Shown in pieces: positions 1 to 9,486 of a stretch of DNA of 64,000 nt. Each line of letters begins with the position of its first letter. Position 1 is the first letter of the stretch. Under the pieces are notes generated by a model that saw nothing but the letters and a program-made list of their open reading frames with translations, did no database searches and had not been told where the DNA came from. The translations under genes were made by a program, and so were the position numbers. This DNA is from UBA12191 sp009937185 (GTDB taxonomy: Bacteria > Planctomycetota > UBA8108 > UBA1146). The stretch spans positions 1-64,000 of the forward strand of contig CALJGL010000011.1 of NCBI GenBank assembly GCA_938075155.1, in the 5' to 3' direction.

Positions 1-2807
1 GCCTGGAGATCTTCGGGAGCAAAAGAAGACGTGTTGTCACCGACCATAAGACGACGACTTCGTATCAGTTGCACCACATCTTCACATTTATTGAGTGCCT
101 TCAGAACCTCCATGTACTGTAACCAAACGGACCAGTAGTCCCTTTCGAAAACAGCAGTAGTTCCACCAGCAAAGACCAGAGATCTTCGTCTTTGATCAAG
201 AATCGCGAGCGCATTTTTTAGGTCTTCTGACATTGAATCCAGACGCTGTACAGAGTTGTCTTTCTTATAAAGACCCATCTCCGCAAAGGCGCGCTGAACA
301 AACACGAACGGAGCTTCGTTGTAAGAACCGTTCACCGTTTCATCTCCATAACGATCGATGATCGTATTGAGACTTTCGAGAGCATCTCGGTGCTTCCCCG
401 CGGCATTCGCCGCTTTTGCTCGAAAGTAAGACACGCCTATGACTAAAGATTCTTCCTCAGTCTGACTGGCAGCTTCAGCTGCAACAGCGAGCATCTCAGC
501 GGCTTCTGCGGCAAAACCACCGTCGATCAGGATAGAAGCTAACCCCAGACGAACTCCGGGTCCGGCTTCTTCATAGTTCGCTCCTGGCAGAGCGATCCAC
601 GCCAGAACCAGTTCCCCTGCTCTCTGAAGATCCTCTTTCTTTGAAGAAGAAGAGTAAGCCTCTATCAAGTAGTAGGTTCCGGCGACCAAAGACGGATTGT
701 CTCTCCAGTTCTTTTTCAACTCAGCGAGAACACGCTCGGATCGTTCCTGTTTGGCGTTCGCCGAAAGGATTTCAAGAAGGAACAGAAGAGCACCTTCTCG
801 ATATACGCTATTCCCAGACAACGCATCCATAATCGGGTCAAGGATCGAAAGAGCTTTCTCAGCATCTTTACCTTTGTCACTCCAATGCATCTTTGCCAAC
901 TCGTAACGCAGTACAGATTCGCCGCCTTCATCGCGATCAGATCTGGCTTGCTCCAAGAGCGGAAGAATTTCACCGGAGGCATCTTTGATGGCTTGTTCCG
1001 AATCTGAACTGGATCGGAATAGACATCGAGCGGCACCCGCGCGAGCCCTGTAGAAGAAAGGCACCTTGTTTTCGACACCATCCAACTTGTAGAGTTTCGA
1101 AACTCTACGGAACAAATCACGAGCTTTTCGATAGTCTCCCGCAAGTTCAGCCTCGACAGCTTGCTGGAGCTTTAGTTGCTCACTACCAAGACCTTTTGAG
1201 TTGTCGGCGAAGAGTTTTTCAGCAACGGGGAGAAGCTCATCCCAAGCTCCACCTTCACCCTTCGCTAAGTCGCCAGTGATGGCAAAGAAGTTTTGCGCTG
1301 CCATCGACACCGAACGAGTATCGGGATAATTTTCGGCAAGAACTTGGTAGGAAACAGCAGCTTCAATAGTTCTTCCAAGTGCGTCGCTCGATTCACCTAT
1401 TTCGTAAAGAGCTTCAGCGCGCCAGTTTTGGGTTTCTTTGTCAAAATCAGTCGCATAAAGAGCGAGCTTTGCGATCTCGATAGCTTCGCTGGGCAAACCC
1501 CTGTCTCGGAAACCTAATGCGGCTCGAGTGTAGAACTCGGCAGGTAGGTTCCCTGCGCCCAATTCGACAAGCATGCTCAAACCTCGGTTGGCACCATTCA
1601 CGATTTCTCGTGCTTGGGCGGGGTCCGCGTCATAGGCCTCTTGAACATCAAACTTTGTAATGATGTCCTTGATCAGTTTCATTCCTGTATCCCTGTCACC
1701 TGAAGCGATGCGGGTGACGCCCTCTTCGACGTCCAGCAATGCGGACAGAGTCAGCAAATCTGGATTTTCAGGTTTTGTACGATAGGGAAAACTAGAAGCC
1801 TCTGCGTCGTAAAGGAAATCGAGCAAGTCGAGTCCGTCTTCAGGCATGCCCGCTCGGTTATAAGCTTGCAAAGAACCCGTCAAAGCTTCGATCCTCATCT
1901 TGCGAATGAAATAAATCACGTCGTCGCTAAATGGAGGATCAGCACTGGGTTCAATATCGACCAAAAGTTCCAATTCAGAAGCCGCTTCCTGTGCCTTACC
2001 GGCGGAAGAAAGGGCCTGACCGAAAATCAACTGGGCTTCGTATCTTCGGCCAAAATTTTCGTAGCGAGAATTGACGAACTCTTCAGCAAAACTGGCGAGT
2101 TCTAAATACTTCTGGGTCGAGTCTTCAGTTCCGTCAGGAAGCATCCCCGCATACACCTTGAAGGCGTTCAAACGGTTAAATTCCCAAAGGTCTCGCATAC
2201 GAGTGCTCGAGCCTAATTTTTCAGCAAGTGCGTCTTTTTGCCCGTCGTCTGTATTGGTCATGACACTTTTTTCGGCAGCGTCGACCTCTTCATTCAGCCT
2301 ACGGATGTTCTCCACAAGAACAGTTTCGACATCCAGAGCCCAAATTCGATCTCTGTTCTCAATCGCCTTTTGACGTTGAGCAGGATTGGTTGAAAAGACT
2401 GCTTCAGTATTCGCATCGTCCAATCTCAACAATGAAGCCAGAACAGATTCCAACTGCGCACCTTTGGCACGCGGATGATTGGGGTACTTCTTTGCGAGCT
2501 TTTGGATTTCGCTTTCATAACCATCGACGTCACCGTCGAGCCTCATGGCGTCGGCGAGAGAAAACTCAAGACTGGCACGCCCAGAGGAGTCCACAGTTTT
2601 GATGCGTGAGGCCACCCACGTGCGCAACAAATCCGGACTATCGTAAGTCAATAGAAGTTCATTGACGAAACGTGTCTCTTCGGCGGTCAATTGGCCACGT
2701 CCCAATGATTGGGCATGCGCCATCGTTGGTGCGAGTAGCACCAACAATAAGACACACGTGGCGACGGCTCCCGGCCATCTTATTAATCGCGAAAGACACT
2801 GATTCAT
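1..2807 (-). CDS. Secreted TPR-rich protein, 3' end outside window
   Basis: The reverse frame is open from an ATG at 2807 to the left edge, giving at least 935 codons without a stop; the C-terminus lies outside the window. The start is supported by AGGAGAG about six bases upstream (2813-2819). Residues 1-32 form a signal peptide (basic start, run of Leu/Val, then AHAQS), so the product is exported. The rest is almost all alpha-helical, with Ala-rich helix pairs typical of degenerate tetratricopeptide repeats, such as stretches near residues 225-260 and 410-450. I recognise no catalytic domain. It starts 36 bases after the stop of the secretin gene and is last visible in the pilus-like operon, so it may be a periplasmic or outer-membrane assembly partner. 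That role is inferred from position only. Confidence 0.8.
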   Translation of the reverse strand, partial: MNQCLSRLIRWPGAVATCVLLLVLLAPTMAHAQSLGRGQLTAEETRFVNELLLTYDSPDLLRTWVASRIKTVDSSGRASLEFSLADAMRLDGDVDGYESEIQKLAKKYPNHPRAKGAQLESVLASLLRLDDANTEAVFSTNPAQRQKAIENRDRIWALDVETVLVENIRRLNEEVDAAEKSVMTNTDDGQKDALAEKLGSSTRMRDLWEFNRLNAFKVYAGMLPDGTEDSTQKYLELASFAEEFVNSRYENFGRRYEAQLIFGQALSSAGKAQEAASELELLVDIEPSADPPFSDDVIYFIRKMRIEALTGSLQAYNRAGMPEDGLDLLDFLYDAEASSFPYRTKPENPDLLTLSALLDVEEGVTRIASGDRDTGMKLIKDIITKFDVQEAYDADPAQAREIVNGANRGLSMLVELGAGNLPAEFYTRAALGFRDRGLPSEAIEIAKLALYATDFDKETQNWRAEALYEIGESSDALGRTIEAAVSYQVLAENYPDTRSVSMAAQNFFAITGDLAKGEGGAWDELLPVAEKLFADNSKGLGSEQLKLQQAVEAELAGDYRKARDLFRRVSKLYKLDGVENKVPFFYRARAGAARCLFRSSSDSEQAIKDASGEILPLLEQARSDRDEGGESVLRYELAKMHWSDKGKDAEKALSILDPIMDALSGNSVYREGALLFLLEILSANAKQERSERVLAELKKNWRDNPSLVAGTYYLIEAYSSSSKKEDLQRAGELVLAWIALPGANYEEAGPGVRLGLASILIDGGFAAEAAEMLAVAAEAASQTEEESLVIGVSYFRAKAANAAGKHRDALESLNTIIDRYGDETVNGSYNEAPFVFVQRAFAEMGLYKKDNSVQRLDSMSEDLKNALAILDQRRRSLVFAGGTTAVFERDYWSVWLQYMEVLKALNKCEDVVQLIRSRRLMVGDNTSSFAPEDLQ

Positions 2808-2843
2808 GTGCACTCTCCTGGCCAACGCCAGGCCCTTCATTGA

Positions 2844-5360
2844 CTAGTTAAATCTCTTAAATTCCTCGTCGCGGATCACAGTGATTTTGGCACTGATCAG
2901 CACGAACAGGTTTGACTGCATGCGGGATTTCCCTTTACGACCAGCAAGGAGATCGAAGAACGGCAGTCTTGAAAGTATAGGAATGCCGGCTCTGGAATCC
3001 TGGGTGATCGTTCTCTTCAAACCACCCACAAGAACGGTTCCACCGTCAGGAATAGTCACTGTCGTCTTAATGTTGGTCACAGAAAGCACTGGGAACTCGA
3101 CATTCAAATTCGTCAGGCCCAATGTGAGTGTCTTAAATCGAGATGGCAACTGCACTGCGAGTGTCGGCTCGATTTCAAGAATGACGTATTTACGATCATG
3201 GCTGACCGTCGGACGTACCTGAAGTATCGATCCAGAGTTCAGAATACCAATCACAGGGTTAATCACAGGAACAACACCGGTCTGGTTGACTTCGGCGTCC
3301 TCAATGTAGGCACTTTGGTCGACGACGAGTGAGTGTGAAATCTGCGTGTTGAAAGCTGTAACTCTTGGAGCGTCCAACTTCTTGGTTCGTTGTGTCTTCT
3401 GATTCGCTTCGAGAATAGCTTCGAGTGCATAACTATCCAGCACGTTGTACTGAAGAGCGAATCCACCGGTATCAGAAAGATTGAACGGTGACACGGATGA
3501 TCCGAGAGGCAATGAGAACGCGTTATAAACGGCAGCACGAACATCGATCTCACCCTGTGCGTCTACGATCTCGAATCCTGACGCGATTTGGGTCCCCGCT
3601 CCGTCGATGTCATTGATGGGGTTTGGCAGGTTTGAGTTGAAGGGGTTTCCGTAATCCACTCCGATCGACTCCAAGAAGTTATCCTGAAGATCGATAAAGC
3701 GACTTTCCACCGTCACCATCACTCCGGTTGATTTACGCAAAGCGTCGAGCAACTGGATCAGTTTACGGTGATTTTTAAGCGTGGTATTGGCAACAAGTTT
3801 ACCATTCTGGAACTTGACAGCTTCACCATCTGGCTCGCCATCGTCGCCGTAAAGAGCAGCAATGACCAGTTCTACTAAGATATCGCTGTCGAGTGTCGTT
3901 TCCTGAGAATCTTCTTCTCCACCAATGTCGAACAAGCCTCCGGCTCCTCCTTCATCTCCATCTTGGCTCGATTGAAGAGCCAGCTTTGGAGCACGGAAGT
4001 CGGGTTTGTCCTTAGTGATGTCTGACACTTCATAAAACTCAAGGAAGATGTCATTTCTCACAGAATCAGAAGGCCCGATGAGAACGGCTCCCGAACGAAT
4101 GATGTATGAGAATGGAGGATCGTTACCTTGCAGCACTAGGTTCAGAACGTTTTCCAATGGAAGATCTGAAACTTCTGCCAAACGAACTGTGCCATCTCCG
4201 CCTTCGAGGGCTTCAGAAGCTTCCTTGGTCAGCACGAAGTTAATTCCAGAAAGATCTCTCAGGAACTGAATGACCTGCTCAAAGGGCTCGTCTTCAAACT
4301 CAACGCTGGCAACACGAACCTTGAGTCGTGAACGAATCGTTTTCTCCTGCACACTCTCAACAGCAGAAAGGCGATCTTCAAGACTCTGCTCCTGACGTGA
4401 GATCTTCAACCACTCTTCACGAGATGGAAAGTTGAAGATGTTTGTGTAAGGAATCTCAGATTCTAGCTGACTCAAGAAGGTGCGATCCCACTCCAATGTG
4501 GTCTGAAGCCCCGTATCAAGAATCTCATAGAGATGACGGAGTTCAGCCGCTTCACGGCGAAGAGCTCTGACGTCTTTGCGGGAAGGATCCAGTTGAAGAA
4601 CCTCGTCGCAAAGAGTAATCACTCGCTCATAGTCACGCTCAGAGAAGAGACGACGTGCTTGGCGGAGGATTTCATTGATCCTGTTTTGGACGAATGAAAC
4701 GGAACGAGACATCTCGGCTTCGGCTTCCGAGAGGATTCTCATCTCGCGCTCACGCTTCTCCGTAGCCTCAAAGTCATTCTGCTGGCGGATCGCCTCTTCC
4801 TTCGACTGACGTGCACGATTTTGTAGATCGCTCAGGTCGTAATCGAATGGGAACCAACGAATGCGCTCCAAGACTTGATCAAAGACAGAGATGGCTTTAT
4901 CGAAGTTCGCATCGTCGATGGCACGACGACCGGAAAGGTATAACCGTTCCAGTTCGAAATTGTCTTGCTCAAGACGAACACTCTTCTCGTCCACCATGCG
5001 GCGCTGAAGATCTCGAATGTCTCCACTTCGATCACTGAGCAACATCAGAACAGTATCGAGAAGCTCTCGAGCGTTCGTGTTACTCGGATCAAGGCGAACC
5101 GCCTCTTGAAGCTTTTCTTCAGCTTCAATGTAGCGCAATTCGTTGATCAGTTTCTGAGCAGCATTCACAGCTTGCTTCGCAGAGCCAGACCTGGCTTGGT
5201 TCTCCAAATTGACGTCCCGAATCAAGCCATCCACACCAACTTCTTGGGCAATGGCCGGCTGTGCGGCGACGCAGAGGAGCAACAGGGCCATGGCTAGGGT
5301 AGAGAATGGTATTCTCGCCATGACATTTTTCAGCACAGGCTCCCGGAGGGTTATCGACAT
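2844..5360 (-). CDS. Secretin with N-terminal TPR/coiled-coil region (PilQ/GspD-like)
   Basis: This 838-residue protein should form an outer-membrane secretin ring for a type IV pilus- or type II secretion-like machine. The ATG at 5360 is preferred because AAGGAGAG lies just upstream (5366-5373) and it places a clean signal peptide at residues 1-39; the frame stays open to 5462 but without a usable ribosome site. Residues about 60-330 carry TPR-like helix pairs and a charged coiled coil. Residues about 346-425 resemble the N0/STN domain. The C-terminal 240 residues are the secretin barrel, ending with the hallmark DGGTVLVGGLKR. A TPR front on a secretin is the architecture of the Amuc_1098 family of Verrucomicrobiota (from family knowledge, not searched). 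It lies downstream of the PilM/PilO-like genes on the same strand. Confidence 0.88.
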   Translation of the reverse strand: MSITLREPVLKNVMARIPFSTLAMALLLLCVAAQPAIAQEVGVDGLIRDVNLENQARSGSAKQAVNAAQKLINELRYIEAEEKLQEAVRLDPSNTNARELLDTVLMLLSDRSGDIRDLQRRMVDEKSVRLEQDNFELERLYLSGRRAIDDANFDKAISVFDQVLERIRWFPFDYDLSDLQNRARQSKEEAIRQQNDFEATEKREREMRILSEAEAEMSRSVSFVQNRINEILRQARRLFSERDYERVITLCDEVLQLDPSRKDVRALRREAAELRHLYEILDTGLQTTLEWDRTFLSQLESEIPYTNIFNFPSREEWLKISRQEQSLEDRLSAVESVQEKTIRSRLKVRVASVEFEDEPFEQVIQFLRDLSGINFVLTKEASEALEGGDGTVRLAEVSDLPLENVLNLVLQGNDPPFSYIIRSGAVLIGPSDSVRNDIFLEFYEVSDITKDKPDFRAPKLALQSSQDGDEGGAGGLFDIGGEEDSQETTLDSDILVELVIAALYGDDGEPDGEAVKFQNGKLVANTTLKNHRKLIQLLDALRKSTGVMVTVESRFIDLQDNFLESIGVDYGNPFNSNLPNPINDIDGAGTQIASGFEIVDAQGEIDVRAAVYNAFSLPLGSSVSPFNLSDTGGFALQYNVLDSYALEAILEANQKTQRTKKLDAPRVTAFNTQISHSLVVDQSAYIEDAEVNQTGVVPVINPVIGILNSGSILQVRPTVSHDRKYVILEIEPTLAVQLPSRFKTLTLGLTNLNVEFPVLSVTNIKTTVTIPDGGTVLVGGLKRTITQDSRAGIPILSRLPFFDLLAGRKGKSRMQSNLFVLISAKITVIRDEEFKRFN

Positions 5361-5526
5361 CGATCTCTCCTTGCTTTTCGTTTCTCGAGATTCACTCATG
5401 AGTGATTCGTGTTTCTTCTGGGATGCCCACCTAGGGTCATCCGCCGATTTTTTGCTTTTCAAATTCTTCCGAAGAAACTATCTCCGGAACAGGCCTGAGG
5501 TCCACCGGGACCGAGACCTTTTTTTT
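5361..5526. other. 166-base spacer inside the pilus-like operon
   Basis: This gap separates the secretin start from the stop of the upstream 370-residue protein. On the plus strand it contains GGTCC-ACCG-GGACC (about 5501-5514) followed by GAGACC and a nine-T run ending near 5526, which looks like a terminator for plus-strand transcription, although no plus-strand gene ends here. On the minus strand the same bases give an A-run before the hairpin. It could hold an internal promoter or a processing site; nothing firmer is visible. Confidence 0.35.
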
Positions 5527-6639
5527 TCAGCGATCGTCTCCGCCAAATAGACCCCCACCGGATGGGCGCTTCTTTTTGGCTTTGGCGGGCTGACTTTCCT
5601 CTACCGACTCCGGTTCACTTCCGGTTTCGTCGGAATCTTCTTCGTCCCCACCCGATTCAGCAGGATCACTATCAAAGTTATCCCAACCACTCGGAGTCAA
5701 GGACAGCGGTACGTCATTGTTTTTTAGGTAACTTCTTTTTCCTTTTGAATTCCTCAGCACTACGACGCGACCATCTGCAGTGTCCTGGATTCGTTCAAGA
5801 GCGAAGCCAGTACCAAAGAGATCTTCCCCTTTTTCACCCGCAGCAGGCTCTGTCACCACTTTTGCGGATTTCTTGGAGGAACCAGAATCCCATTCCCAAC
5901 TCGAATACTGAATCGTGGCACGCCCAGGAAGGAATTGGCCTGAAGAATCAAGGCGACCCACCTGTGCTCCACTGACCTTCCAGGCCATGTTTGCAGGCAT
6001 CAACACTGATCCGGTCGCGACTGATTCCTGCTGATGAGATCCATCTTGCGGAAATGCCATTTGATCCGGCCCCGTCGAGGCTTTTGTGACGATACGGTAA
6101 CTGTATTCGCGACCCACTTCTAACTGGTTTGCCTTTATCGAAAAGGCAGCCCCTGAACCGAAACTCGAGAGATTGGTCACTTTAGCCCAATCCATATCTC
6201 CCGTCTTCATTTCGAGAGCACAAGAAGCGATCTCGCAATTCGTGAAGAGAGAATGACGCCCCGTAATCTCGTGGTAAGTCGCTTTAGAATCCGCATCTCT
6301 AATCACCTGCACACCCGAAATGTAAGCAGGCTCTAGTGAGGGAGGAATCATAATGATTCTCTTGAGAACATCGAGTCTGGCAGGTTTGCGATAGAATGCC
6401 CACTCGGGGATACTCGCATCCCCACTGATATTGTAAGCACTGAGAACTTCGTTGTGCACTTGAGGAATACTCAAGTCACCAAAGTCTTGGTTATCTCTGT
6501 TCAGCTCAATCTTCTCGTTCGCCTTACTAATTTTGGAAGAGTATTCGCTTCCGGGATCACTCACCAAGAAAGGGAAAGTGAATCCCACCAAAAGAAGCAA
6601 AGAAACGACAGCGATGGTGATTTTATCTATGTTTTGCAT
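5527..6639 (-). CDS. Membrane-anchored protein of pilus-like operon, family not recognised
   Basis: This 370-residue protein has one membrane segment near its start (residues about 7-28), so most of it should lie in the periplasm. Residues about 90-215 look like a beta-rich, fibronectin/Ig-like domain, with Cys135 and Cys140 close enough to form a disulfide. A second small beta region follows (about 275-310). The last 45 residues are very acidic, then Lys-rich, and probably disordered. It sits four bases after the PilO-like gene and upstream of the secretin, the place held by PilP or GspC in classical systems and by Amuc_1099 in the verrucomicrobial pilus-like operon. A linking role between inner-membrane PilMNO and the secretin is inferred from position; I see no clear PilP motif. 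Confidence 0.7.
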   Translation of the reverse strand: MQNIDKITIAVVSLLLLVGFTFPFLVSDPGSEYSSKISKANEKIELNRDNQDFGDLSIPQVHNEVLSAYNISGDASIPEWAFYRKPARLDVLKRIIMIPPSLEPAYISGVQVIRDADSKATYHEITGRHSLFTNCEIASCALEMKTGDMDWAKVTNLSSFGSGAAFSIKANQLEVGREYSYRIVTKASTGPDQMAFPQDGSHQQESVATGSVLMPANMAWKVSGAQVGRLDSSGQFLPGRATIQYSSWEWDSGSSKKSAKVVTEPAAGEKGEDLFGTGFALERIQDTADGRVVVLRNSKGKRSYLKNNDVPLSLTPSGWDNFDSDPAESGGDEEDSDETGSEPESVEESQPAKAKKKRPSGGGLFGGDDR

Positions 6640-6642
6640 CGA

Positions 6643-7470
6643 CTAGCCCCGTTCCTCTTCAGAAGGTTCCATGACGGCTCCCTCGTGGACTTCCATCTTC
6701 AACATCAGGAAGACTGCAGGCTCTGATCGATCCACGTCTTCCTTTTTCATTTCTTCCACGATATCAAACAAGAGTTGGCTCCTGTCCTTCGTCACGACCA
6801 ACTGGTCGATCGAATAATCAATGAAAGTATGCTTTAAAATCTGGTCGACAAAAGAAACCGACTTACTTGCGGGAATGCGCAGTTTCAAGACCACCGGAAA
6901 ACTTTCCGAGTCAACATTCTTGTTACGAGCAGAGCGGCCTGACTTCTTGTCCACGAGAAGCTCGACGATCGAGGTCCCGCGAGTATTGACAATGAGGTCC
7001 ACCAAATGAAACTGAACTTTCCAACGACGTTCGTAGTTGACGATCTCATCGACATTCGAGATGTCGTCCTGGATCTCAAATGGCAGTTCTGCATCATCCG
7101 TTAGCCCAGCATGACGACGGTATTTTTTCACAAGGAAATCAAAATCGTCTCTATACCTGGTAGACCATCCACTGAGATCGTCGCTCGCTCCTTCTTCGAA
7201 GCGGAACTTACGGCTCGTGTAGAATTCCTCTGCACGATCGATCTCTTTTTTCCAACTTTGAAGAAACTCTTCTTCCTTATTGATCAACCTCTGCGTGGGT
7301 AGGTCCCGATCCGTTTTCTCAGAAAACTTATCGAGAGTCCGATGCTTACTTTTCAGATCAGCGGAAACGGAGTCATAAGCCTGCATTTTGGGTAAGACCA
7401 AAAGTACGAACAAGATGACCCAACCCAGAAGGATTCCACCCAGAATAGACCAGAAGACTTTGTCACTCAT
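6643..7470 (-). CDS. PilO-like inner-membrane protein
   Basis: The 275-residue product has a single N-terminal membrane helix (about 6-28), a long heptad-like charged stretch (about 30-100), and a C-terminal alpha/beta region. This is the usual PilO/PilN plan: a bitopic protein whose coiled coil and ferredoxin-like fold form the periplasmic alignment ring of type IV pili. The stop of the PilM-PilN fusion is nine bases upstream and the next gene begins three bases downstream, so the three are almost certainly co-transcribed. It has the size and position of Amuc_1100, which is also PilO-like. Sequence motifs in this family are weak, so the call rests on topology and context. Confidence 0.72.
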   Translation of the reverse strand: MSDKVFWSILGGILLGWVILFVLLVLPKMQAYDSVSADLKSKHRTLDKFSEKTDRDLPTQRLINKEEEFLQSWKKEIDRAEEFYTSRKFRFEEGASDDLSGWSTRYRDDFDFLVKKYRRHAGLTDDAELPFEIQDDISNVDEIVNYERRWKVQFHLVDLIVNTRGTSIVELLVDKKSGRSARNKNVDSESFPVVLKLRIPASKSVSFVDQILKHTFIDYSIDQLVVTKDRSQLLFDIVEEMKKEDVDRSEPAVFLMLKMEVHEGAVMEPSEEERG

Positions 7471-7479
7471 GTCGGCCCC

Positions 7480-9339
7480 CTATTCTTCCCCGGCATCCGC
7501 TGCCGGAAGCGGTGGATAAATCCATGAAATAGACCATGGGAACAATGGAGTTCCGTGGTCCGCAGAACCATCTTCGGAACCACCCCGTTGGCGTCCCGAT
7601 TTAAAGTTTTCATCTTCACTCAGCATGAGCATCGTTTCGATGCCCACTTGTCGTGACACTCTTTCGCCGAACTCAGGGGCACCAAAGGCCTCGATCAGCT
7701 TCTTTTCAATCGGATCGACGACTTGAGCCTTGAGTTGTTGGTCATTGCTAGTGGCGTCTCCTTGGTCATAGCGGAAACCCTTGACCACAACTTGATACCG
7801 ATCGTCATAGAAAAGCAGATCTGAATCGACTTTTGCACCTTTTTCAAGAACGCTGCCGGTTTCAGTGACTCTAACTTTGCGAATATCAAATCCGGAAAGC
7901 CAAGTCTTCTTACTATTCAGTGATTCTTGATCGGCCTCGACACTTCCGAGAGTGCTGTCTTTTTCAGATCCTTCCGCGACCTCAATACGGATCGACTCTG
8001 CCACCTGAGAGGCGTTAGGAATCGCAGCGATCAGCTCAAGAACCTGACGAGAAGCCAAACGCCCTTGTCCTCTCGACAAAAGCGTATTCGCTTTTACTTC
8101 GAGCCCGTCCCTCTGGTCTTCTTGGAGGCTTTCCAGCTTCTTTTCGTTTTCTTTCAGTTGATCTACCACTGCAGCTTCGTCGAGCACCGCTTTCGCGTTG
8201 TCGATTTTTCCACCAAAGATCACCATGAAAAATGCGATCAGAATGTAGAGACCTGAAACAGCGCCCAATACTACTTTTTGCTTCTTCTTGAACTCTGCGG
8301 CTTCCTGTTGCTCTTGAGGCAGGAGGTTCAGAACAACGTCTCCTAAACCCAGAGCTTGAATACCCACGCCTATGCAGGAAGAAAAGGACTGAATGTCCTG
8401 CTGAACGATGTTTGCCTCGGGACGGATGCGTACTCGCTGCAAAGACTTAAAGACCTGCACGCGGATACGAAGGTTTTCTTCAAGAAACTTACGAAGGCCC
8501 ACGATTTTACCGCTACCACCGAAGAGGAAGAGATCCTCCACTTTGATTTCGCCAGCACGAGATTTGTAGTAACCGATAGAACGGTTGATCTCATTCACAA
8601 GGTCACGCAACAAAGGCTGTAATACTTCGTAGATTTTGGCGGCGTGTTCTGACTTCGCGGCAGTCACCTTAAGATTTTCAGCTTCCTCTTCGGAGCAACC
8701 GAAGCGCTCCTGCAATGCTGTCGTAAAATCTTTTCCTGCAATCGGAACTGACCGGAACCAGTAACGAGAGCCGTTCACGATGACGAGGTCCGTATGGTGA
8801 GCACCTATTTCAAGTGCGACCATCGGTCGTTGAGGACGAAGATCAAACCGAATCAGATTCAGCAGACCAACGTTACCCAAAGTCAGCAGATTTATATCGA
8901 GATCTTCCTGACTCAGATCTTCCAACAAGTCCGACACTTCTTCGGAACGAACTGCGAAAATGCCGATCTCTTTTTCACCGTCATCGGTATCACCACATAC
9001 ATGGCTACCCCAGATAACGTCCTCCATCGGAAGAGGAATATTCTGCTGAGCTTCATAACCAATCAGCTCTTCTAATTTCTTTCCGTCCACAGGTGGAACG
9101 GTAATGAAACTTGTCAGGGCAGATCTACTAGGCAAGGCTACAGCTAATGGACCCGTAAGGTTCTGCTGTGAGGCCAAAGTGGAAATTGCTGCGGCAGCGA
9201 CTTCCTGGCCTGCTCCTTGGGGGTGATCGATTTTTTCGGCGGCGACAATCTCAGCTCCGTTGCCGGAACGCTGGATCTTGATCGCTTTAAGCGAAGTTCG
9301 TCCGCTATCGATACACCAGACTTCGTCGAAGTCAGCCAT
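7480..9339 (-). CDS. pilM: PilM-PilN fusion, pilus assembly ATPase-fold protein
   Basis: This 619-residue protein joins two parts of the type IV pilus alignment complex. Residues 1-340 have the actin/FtsA-like PilM fold: an N-terminal VWCIDSGRTSLKAI phosphate-loop strand, the ALPSRSALTSFITVPP segment, a second loop near VALEIGAHHTDLVIV (174-188), and FGGSGKIVGL (273-282). At residues 337-341 it reads LNLLP, the signature that opens PilN, followed by a membrane helix (about 357-377), a coiled coil and a periplasmic tail. The PilM part should bind nucleotide in the cytoplasm while the PilN part crosses the membrane. The ATG at 9339 has a GGAGAGAGG ribosome site. It is the first gene of the pilus-like operon and follows an 868-base gene-free region that should hold its promoter. 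Confidence 0.85.
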   Translation of the reverse strand: MADFDEVWCIDSGRTSLKAIKIQRSGNGAEIVAAEKIDHPQGAGQEVAAAAISTLASQQNLTGPLAVALPSRSALTSFITVPPVDGKKLEELIGYEAQQNIPLPMEDVIWGSHVCGDTDDGEKEIGIFAVRSEEVSDLLEDLSQEDLDINLLTLGNVGLLNLIRFDLRPQRPMVALEIGAHHTDLVIVNGSRYWFRSVPIAGKDFTTALQERFGCSEEEAENLKVTAAKSEHAAKIYEVLQPLLRDLVNEINRSIGYYKSRAGEIKVEDLFLFGGSGKIVGLRKFLEENLRIRVQVFKSLQRVRIRPEANIVQQDIQSFSSCIGVGIQALGLGDVVLNLLPQEQQEAAEFKKKQKVVLGAVSGLYILIAFFMVIFGGKIDNAKAVLDEAAVVDQLKENEKKLESLQEDQRDGLEVKANTLLSRGQGRLASRQVLELIAAIPNASQVAESIRIEVAEGSEKDSTLGSVEADQESLNSKKTWLSGFDIRKVRVTETGSVLEKGAKVDSDLLFYDDRYQVVVKGFRYDQGDATSNDQQLKAQVVDPIEKKLIEAFGAPEFGERVSRQVGIETMLMLSEDENFKSGRQRGGSEDGSADHGTPLFPWSISWIYPPLPAADAGEE

Positions 9340-9470
9340 GAATACCTCTCTCCACCAGCACGCTTGACAATCAGGCTTGCCGGGACCAAACCAAAAGGCT
9401 CGGTCGATCGGTTCAATTGTTTGTTCTACTCGTGTTTAGTTCTACTCGACGTCAACTGTCTCCGAAAAGT

Positions 9471-9486
9471 TTCGGAACTCTTGCGA
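9471..9486. promoter_or_regulatory. 16-base palindrome upstream of pilM, possible operator
   Basis: The two arms TCCGAAA and TTTCGGA are perfect inverted copies separated by AG. The site lies 132 bases upstream of the pilM start codon on the minus strand, in a gene-free region. This is the form expected of a dimeric repressor site, but chance or an RNA hairpin are possible. Confidence 0.3.
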
